From positions 186,001 to 250,000 of the forward strand of contig JAHIXK010000011.1 in assembly GCA_018815245.1 (NCBI GenBank): a stretch of 64,000 nucleotides of DNA, written 5' to 3'. How positions within the stretch are numbered: position 1 is the stretch's first letter; every line of letters starts with the position of its first letter. Shown piece by piece: positions 26,837 through 38,025 of the stretch. Position numbers and translations under genes: made by a program. The notes beneath the pieces are model-generated. The model saw only the letters and a program-made list of their open reading frames with translations, did not search any database and was not told the DNA's origin. The stretch comes from Gammaproteobacteria bacterium. Its GTDB lineage: Bacteria; Pseudomonadota; Gammaproteobacteria; Burkholderiales; Burkholderiaceae_B.

Positions 26837-28128
26837 CTTGTTTGCACGGACGACACATTAACCCGGTGATTCTGGCTGGTCTCGATGGCAGCAACTGGGA
26901 CTTGAAAGGCTATGAAGCGCGCGGCGGTTACAAGGCCTTGCGCAAAATCCTGACTGAGGGCATTTCCCAGGAAGACGTCATTGCCGAGGTGAAAAAATCG
27001 GCTTTGCGCGGTCGTGGGGGTGCAGGCTTTCCAACCGGCCTGAAGTGGAGCTTCATGCCTCGCCAGTTTCCGGGTCAAAAATACTTGGCCTGTAATTCCG
27101 ATGAAGGCGAGCCCGGCACATTCAAAGACCGTGACATTCTGCGTTATAACCCGCATTCCGTGATCGAAGGCATGGCCATTGCCGCCTATGCCATGGGAAT
27201 CAGCGTTGGTTACAACTACATTCATGGTGAAATTTGGGAAACCTACGAACGCTTTGAAGAAGCACTGGAACAAGCCCGTGCAGCCGGTTACCTGGGCGAC
27301 AAGATCATGGGTTCGAATTTCAGTTTCCAGTTGCATGCACACCAGGGTTACGGTGCGTACATCTGCGGTGAAGAAACAGCCCTGATTGAATCGATTGAAG
27401 GCAAAAAAGGCCAGCCGCGTTTCAAGCCACCGTTCCCGGCTTCTTACGGCATTTACGGTAAGCCCACTACCATCAACAACACTGAAACATTCGCAGCTGT
27501 GCCGTTTATCATTCAAAACGGTGGCGACTGGTTCCTGGAATTGGGCAAGCCCAACAACGGCGGTACCAAAATTTTCTCGATTTCCGGCGATGTTGAAAAA
27601 CCCGGCAACTATGAAATTCCTTTGGGTACGCCGTTTGCGACGTTGCTTGAAATGGCAGGTGGCATGAAAGGTGGTCGCAAAATCAAGGCCGTGATTCCCG
27701 GTGGTTCGTCCATGCCGGTATTGCCTGGCGATGTGATGATGGCCACAGACATGGATTATGACTCTATTGCAAAAGCTGGCTCCATGCTGGGTTCGGGTGC
27801 GGTCATCGTGATGGACGAAACACGTTGCATGGTGAAAAGCCTGTTGCGCTTGTCGTACTTCTATTACGAAGAAAGCTGTGGTCAATGTACACCGTGCCGT
27901 GAAGGCACTGGCTGGTTGTACCGGATCATCAACCGCATTGAACACGGGGAAGGGCGTCCCGAAGACCTGGACATGCTGAACTCGATTGCCGACAACATTC
28001 AAGGCCGCACCATTTGCGCGCTGGGTGATGCGGCAGCCATGCCGGTTCGCGCTTTCCTGAAACATTTCCATGAAGAATTTGAGCATCACATCACACACAA
28101 GTCGTGCATTGTGCCGGCTTACGTTTGA
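26833..28128 (+). CDS. nuoF: NADH-quinone oxidoreductase subunit F
   Basis: 51-kDa-type subunit that binds NADH and FMN and holds [4Fe-4S] cluster N3. The 431 residues include the FMN/NADH motif [16 protein letters not shown] near 61-76, a further nucleotide-binding region [15 protein letters not shown] near 88, and N3 ligands in [12 protein letters not shown] near 350, with the fourth Cys in [10 protein letters not shown] near 397. The ATG at 26833 overlaps the nuoE stop and follows GAGGAG; a longer in-frame extension from 26779 lies inside nuoE and is not used. Confidence 0.97.
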   Translation: MTCLHGRHINPVILAGLDGSNWDLKGYEARGGYKALRKILTEGISQEDVIAEVKKSALRGRGGAGFPTGLKWSFMPRQFPGQKYLACNSDEGEPGTFKDRDILRYNPHSVIEGMAIAAYAMGISVGYNYIHGEIWETYERFEEALEQARAAGYLGDKIMGSNFSFQLHAHQGYGAYICGEETALIESIEGKKGQPRFKPPFPASYGIYGKPTTINNTETFAAVPFIIQNGGDWFLELGKPNNGGTKIFSISGDVEKPGNYEIPLGTPFATLLEMAGGMKGGRKIKAVIPGGSSMPVLPGDVMMATDMDYDSIAKAGSMLGSGAVIVMDETRCMVKSLLRLSYFYYEESCGQCTPCREGTGWLYRIINRIEHGEGRPEDLDMLNSIADNIQGRTICALGDAAAMPVRAFLKHFHEEFEHHITHKSCIVPAYV

Positions 28129-28148
28129 TTCCCTGCGGGTAGATACAA

Positions 28149-30425
28149 ATGGTTGAATTAGAGATTGATGGTGTAAAAGTTGAAGTGACCGAGGGCAGCA
28201 TGCTCATGGACGCTGCAGAAAAAGCGGGCAGCTATGTGCCTCACTTTTGCTATCACAAGAAGTTGTCGATTGCGGCGAACTGCCGCATGTGCCTGGTGGA
28301 TGTAGAAAAGGCTCCGAAGCCTTTGCCCGCTTGCGCCACGCCTGTGTCGCCCGGCATGATTGTACGCACCAAGAGCGAAAAAGCCGTGAACGCACAAAAA
28401 AGCGTGATGGAGTTTTTGCTGATCAATCACCCGCTGGATTGCCCGATTTGTGACCAGGGTGGTGAATGCCAGTTACAAGACATCGCTGTGGGTTACGGTG
28501 GCGTGTCATCGCGCTACCAGGAAGAAAAGCGGGTGGTGTTTTTCAAAGACATCGGCCCACTGGTTTCTGCGCAGGAAATGACACGTTGTATTCACTGCAC
28601 ACGTTGCGTGCGTTTTGGTCAGGAAGTGGCCGGCGTGATGGAACTGGGCATGGCCAACCGTGGCGAGCATTCAGAAATTCTGAGCTTCGTGGGCAGTTCC
28701 GTGGATTCCGAATTGTCGGGCAACATGATCGACCTGTGCCCCGTGGGCGCACTTACATCCAAACCTTTCCGTTACAACGCCCGTACTTGGGAAATGGCAC
28801 GCCGCAAATCGATTGCCGCGCACGACAGCCTGGGTTCCAACGTGGTGGTGCAGGTGAAAGCCGACAAGGTGATGCGCATTGTTCCCCAAGACAATGAAAG
28901 CGTGAACGAGTGCTGGATTTCAGACCGTGATCGTTTCAGCTATGAAGGTTTGCAGGCCGCTGATCGTTTGACCGAGCCCATGATCAAGAAGAACGGTCAG
29001 TGGGTAACAACTGACTGGCAAACCGCCCTGAACGTGGCGTTTGAAGGTTTGAAAAAAGCCCGGCGTGAATCGACTGACTTGAACAGCATTGCCATGCTGG
29101 TTTCACCGAACAGCACCTTTGAGGAAATGGCCTTGGCCAAAGCCTTGATGGCTGGTGTCGGTTCAACAAGTATTGATGCAGGCTTGCGCCACAGTGCGAA
29201 CTTGAATTTGACAGGTGCCTCGCCTTGGCTGGGAGCTTCAATTGCCCAGTTGGCTGATGCAGAATCAATCGTTGTGGTGGGCACCGACCTACGCAACGAC
29301 CAACCCTTGTTGACACAGCGTATTCGTCAGGCTGCAAAGCAGGGCGCCCGTGTGGTGCTGGTGAATGCAGGTGGACTGGATCCCCTAATGCCGAAAGCCG
29401 TGTGGTTGAAAGCTGCACCGTCGAAGTGGGCCGATACCTTGGGCCATGATTCAGTTGCCAACGCGCTAAGCGCACCCGAAGGTGGCAAGTTTGTGCTGCT
29501 TGGTCAGCAGACCTTGATGAGCCCGTTTGCCGGACAGGTTTTGGCCAAGGCGAATGAGTTGGCCAAGTCAACAGGTGCCACATTGGGCTTCTTGGGTGAT
29601 GGTGCCAACTGGGTTGGTTCATTCGTAGCCGGTGTTCAAGCCAGCGCCAATGGCGGCAAAAATGCGCAAGCCATGCTGAAAGGCAAGGCCAAGGCAGCGA
29701 TTGTGTTTGGTGCAGAACCTGATCTTGATTCCGTCGAAGGTCAGAAAGTGGTTCGTGGCTTGATCGACGCAGAATTTGTGGTGCAAGCCAGTGCCTTTGT
29801 GGGCAGCGCCAAACAGTACGCCGATGTGCTGTTGCCGATTGCTCCCAGCACCGAAACGTCTGGTACCTTCATCAATATTGCCGGAATGGTGCAAACGTTC
29901 AAGGCGGCAGTACGCCCCTTGGGTGAAACACGCCCGGGCTGGAAAGTGCTGCGTGTACTGGGCAACTTGTTGGGTCTCGATGGTTTTGAGTTCAACAGTT
30001 CCGAAGACGTGTTGAAGGCTTTTATGCCTGCTGATTTGGCATCTGCCTTGAACAATACTGTGCCGGAACAAACCGTTGCAGGCGTGGCCTTGAATGGCAA
30101 GCTGGAACTGGCTGCTTTTGCACCCATTTACGACGCGGATTCACTGGTTCGCCGTGCTGATTCACTGCGTAAAACCAAGGCCGCCAAGCCTGCCTTGGCA
30201 CAAATCGGTGTGCAAACGGCCGAAGCGCTGGGGCTGAAATCAGGCGACAAAATTCAATTGACAGACTCCGAGGGCGGCACATTGCAAGCCGCACTGCTTG
30301 TGAACAAAACCATTGCTGAAAACGTAGTGTTGGTTCCCATGGGCCGCACTGAAACCCAAAGCCTGCGCACCGTGTTTGGTGGTGCCACTGTTGAGGCAGT
30401 TGTTGCCAGCGAGGTGCAGGCATGA
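28149..30425 (+). CDS. nuoG: NADH-quinone oxidoreductase subunit G
   Basis: 75-kDa-type subunit of 758 residues carrying several Fe-S clusters. The N-terminal [2Fe-2S] domain (N1b) has Cys in [15 protein letters not shown] and LPACATP; N5 is bound by the His/Cys set around [18 protein letters not shown], and N4 by [11 protein letters not shown] with [11 protein letters not shown]. The remaining two thirds is a molybdopterin oxidoreductase-like domain without cofactor in complex I. Beta-type NuoG proteins have similar length. Its stop overlaps the nuoH start as ATGA. Confidence 0.97.
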   Translation: MVELEIDGVKVEVTEGSMLMDAAEKAGSYVPHFCYHKKLSIAANCRMCLVDVEKAPKPLPACATPVSPGMIVRTKSEKAVNAQKSVMEFLLINHPLDCPICDQGGECQLQDIAVGYGGVSSRYQEEKRVVFFKDIGPLVSAQEMTRCIHCTRCVRFGQEVAGVMELGMANRGEHSEILSFVGSSVDSELSGNMIDLCPVGALTSKPFRYNARTWEMARRKSIAAHDSLGSNVVVQVKADKVMRIVPQDNESVNECWISDRDRFSYEGLQAADRLTEPMIKKNGQWVTTDWQTALNVAFEGLKKARRESTDLNSIAMLVSPNSTFEEMALAKALMAGVGSTSIDAGLRHSANLNLTGASPWLGASIAQLADAESIVVVGTDLRNDQPLLTQRIRQAAKQGARVVLVNAGGLDPLMPKAVWLKAAPSKWADTLGHDSVANALSAPEGGKFVLLGQQTLMSPFAGQVLAKANELAKSTGATLGFLGDGANWVGSFVAGVQASANGGKNAQAMLKGKAKAAIVFGAEPDLDSVEGQKVVRGLIDAEFVVQASAFVGSAKQYADVLLPIAPSTETSGTFINIAGMVQTFKAAVRPLGETRPGWKVLRVLGNLLGLDGFEFNSSEDVLKAFMPADLASALNNTVPEQTVAGVALNGKLELAAFAPIYDADSLVRRADSLRKTKAAKPALAQIGVQTAEALGLKSGDKIQLTDSEGGTLQAALLVNKTIAENVVLVPMGRTETQSLRTVFGGATVEAVVASEVQA

Positions 30426-31489
30426 GTTCACCGGTTGAAATGATCACCACCTTTGGTGCTGACCTGCTGGGGCCTGCCTGGGTACCCGTGTGGACTTTGG
30501 TCAAGATTTTGTGCATTACCTTGCCGCTGTTGGGTTTGGTTGCATACCTTACCTATTGGGAACGCAAAATGATTGGGCGCATGCACATTCGCATGGGACC
30601 AAGTTATGTTGGCCCCATGGGTTTGCTTCAGCCAATCGCTGATGCGGTCAAGATGATGTTCAAGGAAATCATCGTGCCGATGAACGCCAACAAAGGGCTG
30701 TTCATCATTGCGCCGATCATGACCATCATGCCGGCCCTGGCTGCGTGGGCTGTTATTCCCTTTGGCCCGGAAACCGTGCTGGCCGATGTGAATGCGGGTT
30801 TGTTGTACCTGATGGCAATTACGTCGCTTGAAGTGTACGGTGTGATTATTGCCGGCTGGGCATCGAACTCCAAATATGCTTTCTTGGCCGCCATGCGTGC
30901 GTCGGCTCAAATGGTGTCCTATGAACTGGCCATTGGTTTCGTGCTGGTCACCGTGTTGTTGGTGGCGGGTAGCCTGAACATGACCGACATTGTGATGACG
31001 CAAACCACCGGTCAGTTTGCTGACATGGGTTTGAATTTCCTGTCCTGGAACTGGTTGCCGTTGTTGCCTTTGCTGGTGATCTACATGATTTCCGCTGTGG
31101 CTGAAACCAACCGCCATCCATTCGATGTGGTGGAAGGTGAGTCTGAAATTGTGGCTGGCCACATGGTTGAATATTCCGGCATGACCTTTGCCGTGTTCTT
31201 CCTTGCGGAATACGCCAACATGATCTTGCTGTCTTGTCTGGCTGCAATCATGTTCTTTGGTGGCTGGGATGCACCCGTTGCCTTCCTCAGCTTCATTCCG
31301 GGCTGGATCTGGCTGGGTTTGAAAACCTTCCTGCTGGTGTCCATGTTCATCTGGTTCCGTGCATCATTTCCGCGTTATCGCTATGACCAAATCATGCGTC
31401 TGGGCTGGAAGGTATTCATTCCGCTGACTTTGGTGTGGCTGGTGGTGGTTGCTGCCTGGATGCAGACTCCCTGGAACATCTGGAATTAA
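30422..31489 (+). CDS. nuoH: NADH-quinone oxidoreductase subunit H
   Basis: Membrane subunit (355 residues, about eight to nine helices) that forms the quinone entry channel together with NuoB and NuoD. Conserved features include [20 protein letters not shown] near 41-60 and the acidic loop [20 protein letters not shown] near 226-245, part of the quinone-proton coupling region. It starts at 30422 with ATG overlapping the nuoG stop. Confidence 0.97.
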   Translation: MSSPVEMITTFGADLLGPAWVPVWTLVKILCITLPLLGLVAYLTYWERKMIGRMHIRMGPSYVGPMGLLQPIADAVKMMFKEIIVPMNANKGLFIIAPIMTIMPALAAWAVIPFGPETVLADVNAGLLYLMAITSLEVYGVIIAGWASNSKYAFLAAMRASAQMVSYELAIGFVLVTVLLVAGSLNMTDIVMTQTTGQFADMGLNFLSWNWLPLLPLLVIYMISAVAETNRHPFDVVEGESEIVAGHMVEYSGMTFAVFFLAEYANMILLSCLAAIMFFGGWDAPVAFLSFIPGWIWLGLKTFLLVSMFIWFRASFPRYRYDQIMRLGWKVFIPLTLVWLVVVAAWMQTPWNIWN

Positions 31490-31504
31490 TTGAGAGCGAT
31501 CACC

Positions 31505-31996
31505 ATGTTTCAAGTTGTTAAAGAGTTTTTGAACAGTTTGTTGTTGCGCGAAATGCTCAAGGGCATGGCGTTGACCATGGGCTATATGTTCACACAGCCT
31601 ATTACTGTGTTGTACCCCATGGAAAAAACGCCGATGTCGCCACGTTTTCGTGGCCTTCACGCACTGCGTCGCTATGAAAACGGCGAGGAACGCTGCATTG
31701 CCTGCAAGCTGTGTGAAGCTGTGTGCCCGGCCTTGGCCATTACCATCGAGTCCGAGCAGCGCGAGGACGGCACACGCCGTACCACCCGCTACGACATTGA
31801 TTTGACCAAGTGTATTTTCTGCGGCTTCTGTGAAGAATCGTGCCCTGTTGATTCAATTGTTGAAACCCACATTCACGAGTACCACGGCGAGAAGCGCGGT
31901 GATTTGTACTTCACCAAGGAAATGCTGCTGGCTGTGGGTGACCGTTACGAGGCTGAAATTGCAGCCAGCCGCGAAGCCGATGCGGCCTACCGTTAA
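31505..31996 (+). CDS. nuoI: NADH-quinone oxidoreductase subunit I
   Basis: Ferredoxin-like subunit with two [4Fe-4S] clusters, N6a and N6b. The 163 residues contain the pair [16 protein letters not shown] near 66-81 and [16 protein letters not shown] near 105-120, each a full CxxCxxCxxxCP motif. The N-terminus has an amphipathic membrane-facing helix. The ATG at 31505 follows TTGAGAGCGATC; the TTG at 31490 just after the nuoH stop is less likely and would add five residues. Confidence 0.97.
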   Translation: MFQVVKEFLNSLLLREMLKGMALTMGYMFTQPITVLYPMEKTPMSPRFRGLHALRRYENGEERCIACKLCEAVCPALAITIESEQREDGTRRTTRYDIDLTKCIFCGFCEESCPVDSIVETHIHEYHGEKRGDLYFTKEMLLAVGDRYEAEIAASREADAAYR

Positions 31997-32026
31997 ACCG
32001 ATATAAAACTTAGAAGACTTGATGCA

Positions 32027-32659
32027 ATGGATGCAATAACCGGTTTCTTTTATGTGTTCGCCGCCGTATTGGTGTTTGCAGCGCTGCGCGTGATCACCGC
32101 CAGCAATGCTGTGCATGCGGCTTTGTACCTGGTGCTTTCTTTCTTTTCAGCCGCTGCCTTGTGGATGCTGCTGGAAGCAGAGTTTCTCGCCATTTCACTG
32201 GTGCTGGTTTACGTGGGGGCGGTGATGGTTTTGTTCCTCTTCGTCGTAATGATGGTGGATGTGAACATGGACAAGGTGCGTGCGGGCTTCTGGAAAAACC
32301 TGCCAGTGGCCGCTATTGTCGGTTCGCTGATTGCCTTCCAAATGTCGGTGGTGCTGCTGCGCGGTTTTTGGGATCCAAATCTGGAGACGCCTGAGCAGGC
32401 TGTCAACAACACACAGGCATTGGGCAAGTTGCTGTACACAGAGTATTTGTATCCGTTCGAAGTGGCGGCCTTGATTTTGCTGGTCGCGATGGTTGCGGCA
32501 ATTGCACTGACCCTGCGCAAGCGCAAGGACACGAAAGGGCAGGTGCCTTCAGACCAGGTCCGCGTAAAGTCAACTGACCGGGTGAAACTGGTCAGCATGC
32601 CTGCAGAGCTTGACCGCAAACAAACCAAGAGCGACACCAATAGCGGTCGCCAGGCCTAA
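32027..32659 (+). CDS. nuoJ: NADH-quinone oxidoreductase subunit J
   Basis: Membrane subunit of 210 residues with five predicted helices; the third includes the conserved VYVGAVMVLFLFVVMM block near 64-79, the pi-bulge helix of complex I. The C-terminal 45 residues are charged and variable (RKRKDTKGQ... to the stop), longer than in E. coli but usual in betaproteobacteria. It lies 30 bases after nuoI and 16 before nuoK. Confidence 0.95.
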   Translation: MDAITGFFYVFAAVLVFAALRVITASNAVHAALYLVLSFFSAAALWMLLEAEFLAISLVLVYVGAVMVLFLFVVMMVDVNMDKVRAGFWKNLPVAAIVGSLIAFQMSVVLLRGFWDPNLETPEQAVNNTQALGKLLYTEYLYPFEVAALILLVAMVAAIALTLRKRKDTKGQVPSDQVRVKSTDRVKLVSMPAELDRKQTKSDTNSGRQA

Positions 32660-32675
32660 CCGGGAATAGACAACA

Positions 32676-32981
32676 ATGATTTCACTATCTCATTACCTTG
32701 TGCTGGGCGCGATTTTGTTCTCAATCAGCGTGATAGGCATTTTTTTGAACCGCAAGAACTTGATTGTGATCCTGATGGCTATTGAATTGATGCTGCTGGC
32801 CGTGAACATGAACTTCGTCGCGTTTTCCCACTTCCTGGGTGATTTGTCCGGGCAGTTGTTCGTTTTCTTCATTCTCACAGTGGCTGCTGCCGAGTCTGCA
32901 ATTGGTTTGGCAATTTTGGTGGTCCTTTTCCGTAACATGAATTCAATCAACGTCGAAGACCTCGACCAGCTGAAGGGGTAA
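32676..32981 (+). CDS. nuoK: NADH-quinone oxidoreductase subunit K
   Basis: Small antiporter-related membrane subunit (101 residues, three helices) with the conserved Glu residues in [14 protein letters not shown] near 34-47 and in [17 protein letters not shown] near 67-83, which form part of the proton path. It ends six bases before nuoL. Confidence 0.97.
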   Translation: MISLSHYLVLGAILFSISVIGIFLNRKNLIVILMAIELMLLAVNMNFVAFSHFLGDLSGQLFVFFILTVAAAESAIGLAILVVLFRNMNSINVEDLDQLKG

Positions 32982-32987
32982 GCGCGA

Positions 32988-34982
32988 ATGAATCCCTTGT
33001 ATTTGATCGTTCCGTTCGCTCCGCTGGTTGGCTCCATTCTTGCCGGTTTTTTTGGCAAGCAGATTGGCCGAACCGGTGCACACACAGTCACAATCGCTGG
33101 TGTTGCCATTTCCTTGATTGCATCTATTCTGGTGTTCATGGAAGTGATGGAAGGTAACACCTTCAATGGCACCCTGTATGAATGGGCTGTTGTGGGCACT
33201 TTGGTGTTCGAGGTTGGTTTCCTTGTGGACACGCTGACCGCAACCATGATGTTGGTGGTCACCAGTGTTTCACTGATGGTGCACATTTACACCATTGGCT
33301 ACATGGAAGAAGACGACGGCTATCAACGCTTCTTTTCGTATATCTCGCTGTTTACGTTCTCGATGTTGATGCTCGTGATGAGCAACAACTTCCTGCAACT
33401 GTTCTTCGGTTGGGAAGCGGTGGGTTTGGTTTCGTACTTGCTGATTGGTTTTTGGTACACCAAGCCAACCGCCATTTATGCCAACCTGAAAGCGTTTCTT
33501 GTAAACCGCGTGGGTGACTTTGGCTTTATTCTGGGTATTGGCCTGATCATGGCGTCGGCTGGCTCCATGAACTACGCTGAGGTGTTTGCGCAAGCCGACA
33601 GCCTGGCTGGACAAACCATGCCTGGCACCGATTGGCCTTTGCTGGCTGTAGCGTGTATCTGCCTGTTCATCGGTGCAATGGGCAAATCGGCCCAGTTCCC
33701 CTTGCACGTGTGGCTGCCCGATTCCATGGAAGGCCCAACACCGATCTCTGCCCTGATTCACGCCGCCACCATGGTAACCGCGGGTATTTTCATGGTCAGC
33801 CGCATGTCGCCGTTGTTTGAACTCAGCGACATTGCCTTGAACTTCGTGCTGGTGATTGGTTCAATCACGGCCCTGTTCATGGGTTTTTTGGGCATCATTC
33901 AAAACGACATCAAGCGCGTGGTTGCTTACTCCACCCTGTCGCAGTTGGGTTACATGACCGTGGCTTTGGGGGTGTCGGCTTACCCGGTTGCGATTTTCCA
34001 CCTGATGACCCACGCCTTCTTCAAAGCACTGCTGTTCCTTGGCGCAGGTTCCGTCATTATTGGCATGCACCACGACCAAGACATTCGCCACATGGGCGGC
34101 CTGTGGAAGTACATGCCAATCACCTGGCTAACTTCCTTGCTGGGTTCACTGGCCTTGATTGGCACACCGTTTTTCTCGGGTTTCTATTCGAAAGACAGCA
34201 TCATTGAGGCAGTGCACTTCAGCAACTTGCCTGCGGCCGATTTTGCATATTTCGCCGTGGTTACCGGTGTGTTTATCACCGCCTTCTACAGTTTCCGCAT
34301 GTACTTCCTGGTGTTTCATGGCAAAGAGCGTTTCCATGACATTCAGCACCACGATGACCATGGTCATGATGATCATCACGACAGTCATGCCCACCATGGC
34401 CCCGTTCAGCCGCACGAATCACGCTGGGTAGTTACATTGCCTTTGATTTTGCTGGCAATTCCCTCGGTCATCATCGGTTATATCGCAGTGGAGCCCATGT
34501 TGCATGGCACTTTCTTCGAAGGTGTGATCACCATCAAGCCAGAACATGGCGCAATGGCAGGCCTTAGCAGCATTTTCCACGGTGCAGCCGCCATGGGGGT
34601 ACATTCCCTGCAAACAGCGCCATTCTGGCTTGCTTTGGCTGGTGTAGTTGCTGCCGCGGTGTGTTACCTGTGGGTGCCCGCCATTCCAGCGGCCTTCATG
34701 AAAGTTTTGAAACCAGTGCACACCTTGCTGGACAACAAGTACTACATGGACAAATTCAACGAAGTGGTTTTCGCGGGCGGCGCACGCGGCCTGGGTGAAG
34801 CACTGTGGAAGTTCGGTGACCGCATGTTGATTGACGGATTGTTGGTCAACGGCAGCGCCAAACTGGTTGGTTTGATCTCGGGTGTGGTTCGATTCGCGCA
34901 AAGTGGCTTCATTTATCACTATGCGTTCGCGATGATTCTTGGCGTGTTGGCCATGATCATCACTTTCATCACACTCAAATAA
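32988..34982 (+). CDS. nuoL: NADH-quinone oxidoreductase subunit L
   Basis: Distal antiporter-like proton-pumping subunit (664 residues, about 16 helices, with the long lateral helix at the C-terminus). The Mrp/antiporter core contains LFFGWEAVGLVSYLLIGFW near 138, with the key Glu, and HAATMVTAGIFMVSR near 257. A His/Asp-rich loop at about 452-471 (HHDDHGHDDHHDSHAHHG) follows the core; similar His-rich loops occur in other betaproteobacterial NuoL, so it is probably lineage-specific rather than novel. Confidence 0.97.
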   Translation: MNPLYLIVPFAPLVGSILAGFFGKQIGRTGAHTVTIAGVAISLIASILVFMEVMEGNTFNGTLYEWAVVGTLVFEVGFLVDTLTATMMLVVTSVSLMVHIYTIGYMEEDDGYQRFFSYISLFTFSMLMLVMSNNFLQLFFGWEAVGLVSYLLIGFWYTKPTAIYANLKAFLVNRVGDFGFILGIGLIMASAGSMNYAEVFAQADSLAGQTMPGTDWPLLAVACICLFIGAMGKSAQFPLHVWLPDSMEGPTPISALIHAATMVTAGIFMVSRMSPLFELSDIALNFVLVIGSITALFMGFLGIIQNDIKRVVAYSTLSQLGYMTVALGVSAYPVAIFHLMTHAFFKALLFLGAGSVIIGMHHDQDIRHMGGLWKYMPITWLTSLLGSLALIGTPFFSGFYSKDSIIEAVHFSNLPAADFAYFAVVTGVFITAFYSFRMYFLVFHGKERFHDIQHHDDHGHDDHHDSHAHHGPVQPHESRWVVTLPLILLAIPSVIIGYIAVEPMLHGTFFEGVITIKPEHGAMAGLSSIFHGAAAMGVHSLQTAPFWLALAGVVAAAVCYLWVPAIPAAFMKVLKPVHTLLDNKYYMDKFNEVVFAGGARGLGEALWKFGDRMLIDGLLVNGSAKLVGLISGVVRFAQSGFIYHYAFAMILGVLAMIITFITLK

Positions 34983-35021
34983 CGAAGGCGGAACTTCGGT
35001 TCTTACGATTGGAAAATCTCA

Positions 35022-36503
35022 ATGTCTAACAATATTCCTTTTCTAAGTTTGGCGATTTGGCTGCCAATCGCCTTTGGTGTCCTGATCATGGCCTTGGGCA
35101 ATGACAAGAATGCCGGCATGGTTCGTGGTGCCGCGCTGTTGGCTGCATTGATCAGCTTTGTGGTCACCTTGCCCTTGTACTTTGGTTTTGACACCAGCAC
35201 TGCGCAACTGCAGTTTGTTGAGAACCTGCCCTGGATCGAGGCGTTCGGTGCCTCTTACGGTTTGGGGGTAGATGGTTTGTCGGTTTGGTTTGTCATCCTG
35301 ACTGCACTGATCACCATTTTCGTGGTGGTTGCAGCCTGGGAAGTGATTACCGAAAAAGTGGCGCAATACATGGCTGCATTCCTGATCCTTTCGGGTTTGA
35401 TGGTCGGTGTGTTTTCAGCCACTGACGGTTTGTTGTTCTACGTGTTCTTCGAAGCCACCTTGATTCCGATGTACATCATCGTGGGCGTGTGGGGTGGACC
35501 GAACCGCATCTACGCAGCATTCAAGTTTTTTCTGTATACGTTGCTGGGTTCGTTGCTTACACTGGTCGCGCTCATTTACCTGCAGTCCCAGTCGGGCACT
35601 TTCGAAATTGCAGCATGGCACAAACTGCCCTTGGGCATGACCGAGCAAATACTGATCTTCCTGGCCTTTCTCATGGCCTTTGCCGTGAAGGTTCCCATGT
35701 GGCCGGTGCACACCTGGTTGCCCGATGCGCACGTTGAAGCCCCTACAGGTGGTTCGGTGGTGCTGGCGGCTATCATGTTGAAGCTGGGTGCCTATGGCTT
35801 TCTGCGATTCAGCATGCCGATTGCGCCTGATGCAAGCCATGAGCTGGCGGGCTTCATGATTACCTTGTCGCTGATCGCTGTTATTTACATCGGCGTGGTT
35901 GCTCTTGTTCAGAAAGACATGAAAAAGCTGGTGGCGTATTCGTCGATTGCGCACATGGGTTTTGTTACCCTTGGTTTCTTCATGTTTCAAGACCTTGCAG
36001 TGCAGGGTGCCATCATCCAGATGATTTCTCACGGTTTTGTGTCGGGTGCGATGTTCCTGTGTATTGGTGTACTTTATGACCGGGTTCACAGCCGTGAAAT
36101 TTCTGCTTACGGTGGCGTTGTAAATACCATGCCCAAGTTTGCAGCGTTCTTTTTGCTATTCGCCATGGCCAACGCGGGTTTGCCTGCAACCAGCGGTTTT
36201 GTGGGTGAATTCATGGTGATTCTGGGCGCAGTGAAGTACAACTTCTGGATCGGTTTGCTGGCGGCAACTACCCTGATTTTCGGTGCAGCCTATTCGCTGT
36301 GGATGTACAAGCGCGTGGTGTTTGGTGAAGTGGCCAATGACAACGTGAAAGAACTGACCGATGTGAACACCCGTGAGTTCCTGATGTTGGGTGCACTGGC
36401 AGTTCTGGTTATGGCCATGGGCCTTTACCCCAAACCCTTTACTGATGTGTTGCAGGTGTCTGTGGATGCCTTGTTGCAACATGTGGCTCAGTCCAAGCTT
36501 TAA
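35022..36503 (+). CDS. nuoM: NADH-quinone oxidoreductase subunit M
   Basis: Antiporter-like proton-pumping subunit of 493 residues with about 14 helices. The conserved Glu lies in FFEATLIPMYIIVGVWG near 141, and the Lys/His helices are in MWPVHTWLPDAHVEAPTGGSV near 226-246 and KKLVAYSSIAHMGFVTLG near 305. The ATG at 35022 is 39 bases after nuoL. Confidence 0.97.
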   Translation: MSNNIPFLSLAIWLPIAFGVLIMALGNDKNAGMVRGAALLAALISFVVTLPLYFGFDTSTAQLQFVENLPWIEAFGASYGLGVDGLSVWFVILTALITIFVVVAAWEVITEKVAQYMAAFLILSGLMVGVFSATDGLLFYVFFEATLIPMYIIVGVWGGPNRIYAAFKFFLYTLLGSLLTLVALIYLQSQSGTFEIAAWHKLPLGMTEQILIFLAFLMAFAVKVPMWPVHTWLPDAHVEAPTGGSVVLAAIMLKLGAYGFLRFSMPIAPDASHELAGFMITLSLIAVIYIGVVALVQKDMKKLVAYSSIAHMGFVTLGFFMFQDLAVQGAIIQMISHGFVSGAMFLCIGVLYDRVHSREISAYGGVVNTMPKFAAFFLLFAMANAGLPATSGFVGEFMVILGAVKYNFWIGLLAATTLIFGAAYSLWMYKRVVFGEVANDNVKELTDVNTREFLMLGALAVLVMAMGLYPKPFTDVLQVSVDALLQHVAQSKL

Positions 36504-36516
36504 TTGAGGAATGTTC

Positions 36517-37995
36517 GTGGATCAGATGAATCTCTCACTCGCTATTCCTGAAATTGCCCTGGCGCTTTTCGCCTGTGCTTTTCTGATTGCCGACAGCGTG
36601 ACCAAGGGTCGCATTTTGCCGATTCTGCACAACATCGTGGTGTTGTTCTGTATCGGCCTTGGCGTGTATTGTTTGGCGCAGGTACCCACCACGGGCACTG
36701 AACTGGCTTTCACCAACATGTACATCGCCGACAGCATGGCATTGGCCTTGAAAGGCTTTTCAGCCTTGGCTATAGCTTTCACCTTGATTGTGGGTGCGAA
36801 CTACGCGAAAGACCGCGACATGTTCAAAGGCGAGTTGCACGCATTGGTGCTGTTCACTTTGTTGGGCCAGATGGTCATGATTTCTGCCAACAACCTGCTG
36901 TTGGTGTACTTGGGTGTCGAGCTGTTGTCACTCAGTCTGTATGCGGCTGTCGCCATGCAGCGCGACAATGTGCGTGCCACTGAAGCTTCGATGAAGTACT
37001 TTGTGCTGGGTGCTTTGGCATCGGGCTTCTTGCTGTATGGCATGTCGATGATTTACGGTGCAACAGGCTCGTTGAATCATTCCGACATCGCATTTGCTGC
37101 CACGGCGGCGGTGTCTGGTGAGAAGTCGATCATCTTCATCTTCGGTATCGTGTTTCTGGTGGCAGGCCTTGCGTTCAAACTGGGTGTAGTGCCCTTCCAC
37201 ATGTGGGTGCCTGATGTGTATGAAGGTTCGCCTTCTATTGCTACCTTGTTGATCAGTGGTGCGCCAAAATTGGCGGCCTTTGCAATGCTGATGCGTTTGC
37301 TGGTAGATGGCCTGTTTGTCATGGCGTTCGATTGGCAAAACATGCTGATGGTGTTGGCCATTGCTTCCCTTGCCATTGGTAACCTGACAGCGATTGCACA
37401 AACCAGTTTGAAGCGCATGCTGGCCTATTCAACCATTGCGCAAATGGGTTTCATGTTGCTGGGTTTCCTCTCCGGCGTGACCGGGCAAGACACAGGCAAT
37501 GCCGCGCAAGCGTATTCATCGGCCATGTTTTACAGCATCACTTACGTGTTGACCACGTTGGGTACTTTCGGTGTGATCATGGTGATGTCCCGCAAGGGTT
37601 TTGAGGTTGAAAAAATCAGCGACCTCAAGGGCTTGAACAAGCGTGCGCCTTGGTTGGCATTGATCATGTTGTTGTTGATGTTCTCCCTGGCGGGTATTCC
37701 ACCCATGGTGGGGTTTGCTGCCAAATTGCTGGTTCTCAAAGCCTTGTTGGCCACGGGTCAAGTGTGGTTGGCTGTGTATGCCGTCATGTTCAGCCTGGTG
37801 GGTGCGTTTTATTACATTCGGATTGTGAAAACAATGTATTTCGAAGCACCTTCGGATGAAACTGAAATCGTGATGGGCAATGACGCACGTGCAGTGCTTG
37901 GTGTAAATGGTTTGGCTGTGATCGTGCTGGGCTTGTTGCCAGCGCCTTTGATGGCATACTGCATGACTGCCATCCAGCAAACGCTGGCTGGTTAA
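36517..37995 (+). CDS. nuoN: NADH-quinone oxidoreductase subunit N
   Basis: Third antiporter-like subunit (492 residues, about 14 helices). Family blocks include LLVYLGVELLSLSLYAAVAM near 130, with the conserved Glu, and PFHMWVPDVYEGSPSIATLL near 227. The chosen start is GTG at 36517, six bases after TTGAGGA; the ATG at 36511 directly abuts that site, and the ATG at 36526 is a second alternative. It is the last nuo gene and is followed after 30 bases by the DUF2818 gene. Confidence 0.95.
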   Translation: MDQMNLSLAIPEIALALFACAFLIADSVTKGRILPILHNIVVLFCIGLGVYCLAQVPTTGTELAFTNMYIADSMALALKGFSALAIAFTLIVGANYAKDRDMFKGELHALVLFTLLGQMVMISANNLLLVYLGVELLSLSLYAAVAMQRDNVRATEASMKYFVLGALASGFLLYGMSMIYGATGSLNHSDIAFAATAAVSGEKSIIFIFGIVFLVAGLAFKLGVVPFHMWVPDVYEGSPSIATLLISGAPKLAAFAMLMRLLVDGLFVMAFDWQNMLMVLAIASLAIGNLTAIAQTSLKRMLAYSTIAQMGFMLLGFLSGVTGQDTGNAAQAYSSAMFYSITYVLTTLGTFGVIMVMSRKGFEVEKISDLKGLNKRAPWLALIMLLLMFSLAGIPPMVGFAAKLLVLKALLATGQVWLAVYAVMFSLVGAFYYIRIVKTMYFEAPSDETEIVMGNDARAVLGVNGLAVIVLGLLPAPLMAYCMTAIQQTLAG

Positions 37996-38025
37996 CAATA
38001 TTCACGAATTCGCAAGGGGCAGGTT

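Noticed and set aside
34342..34399. His/Asp-rich loop in NuoL as a possible new metal-binding element.
   Set aside because: Other betaproteobacterial NuoL proteins carry similar His-rich loops, as I recall, so it is lineage-typical.
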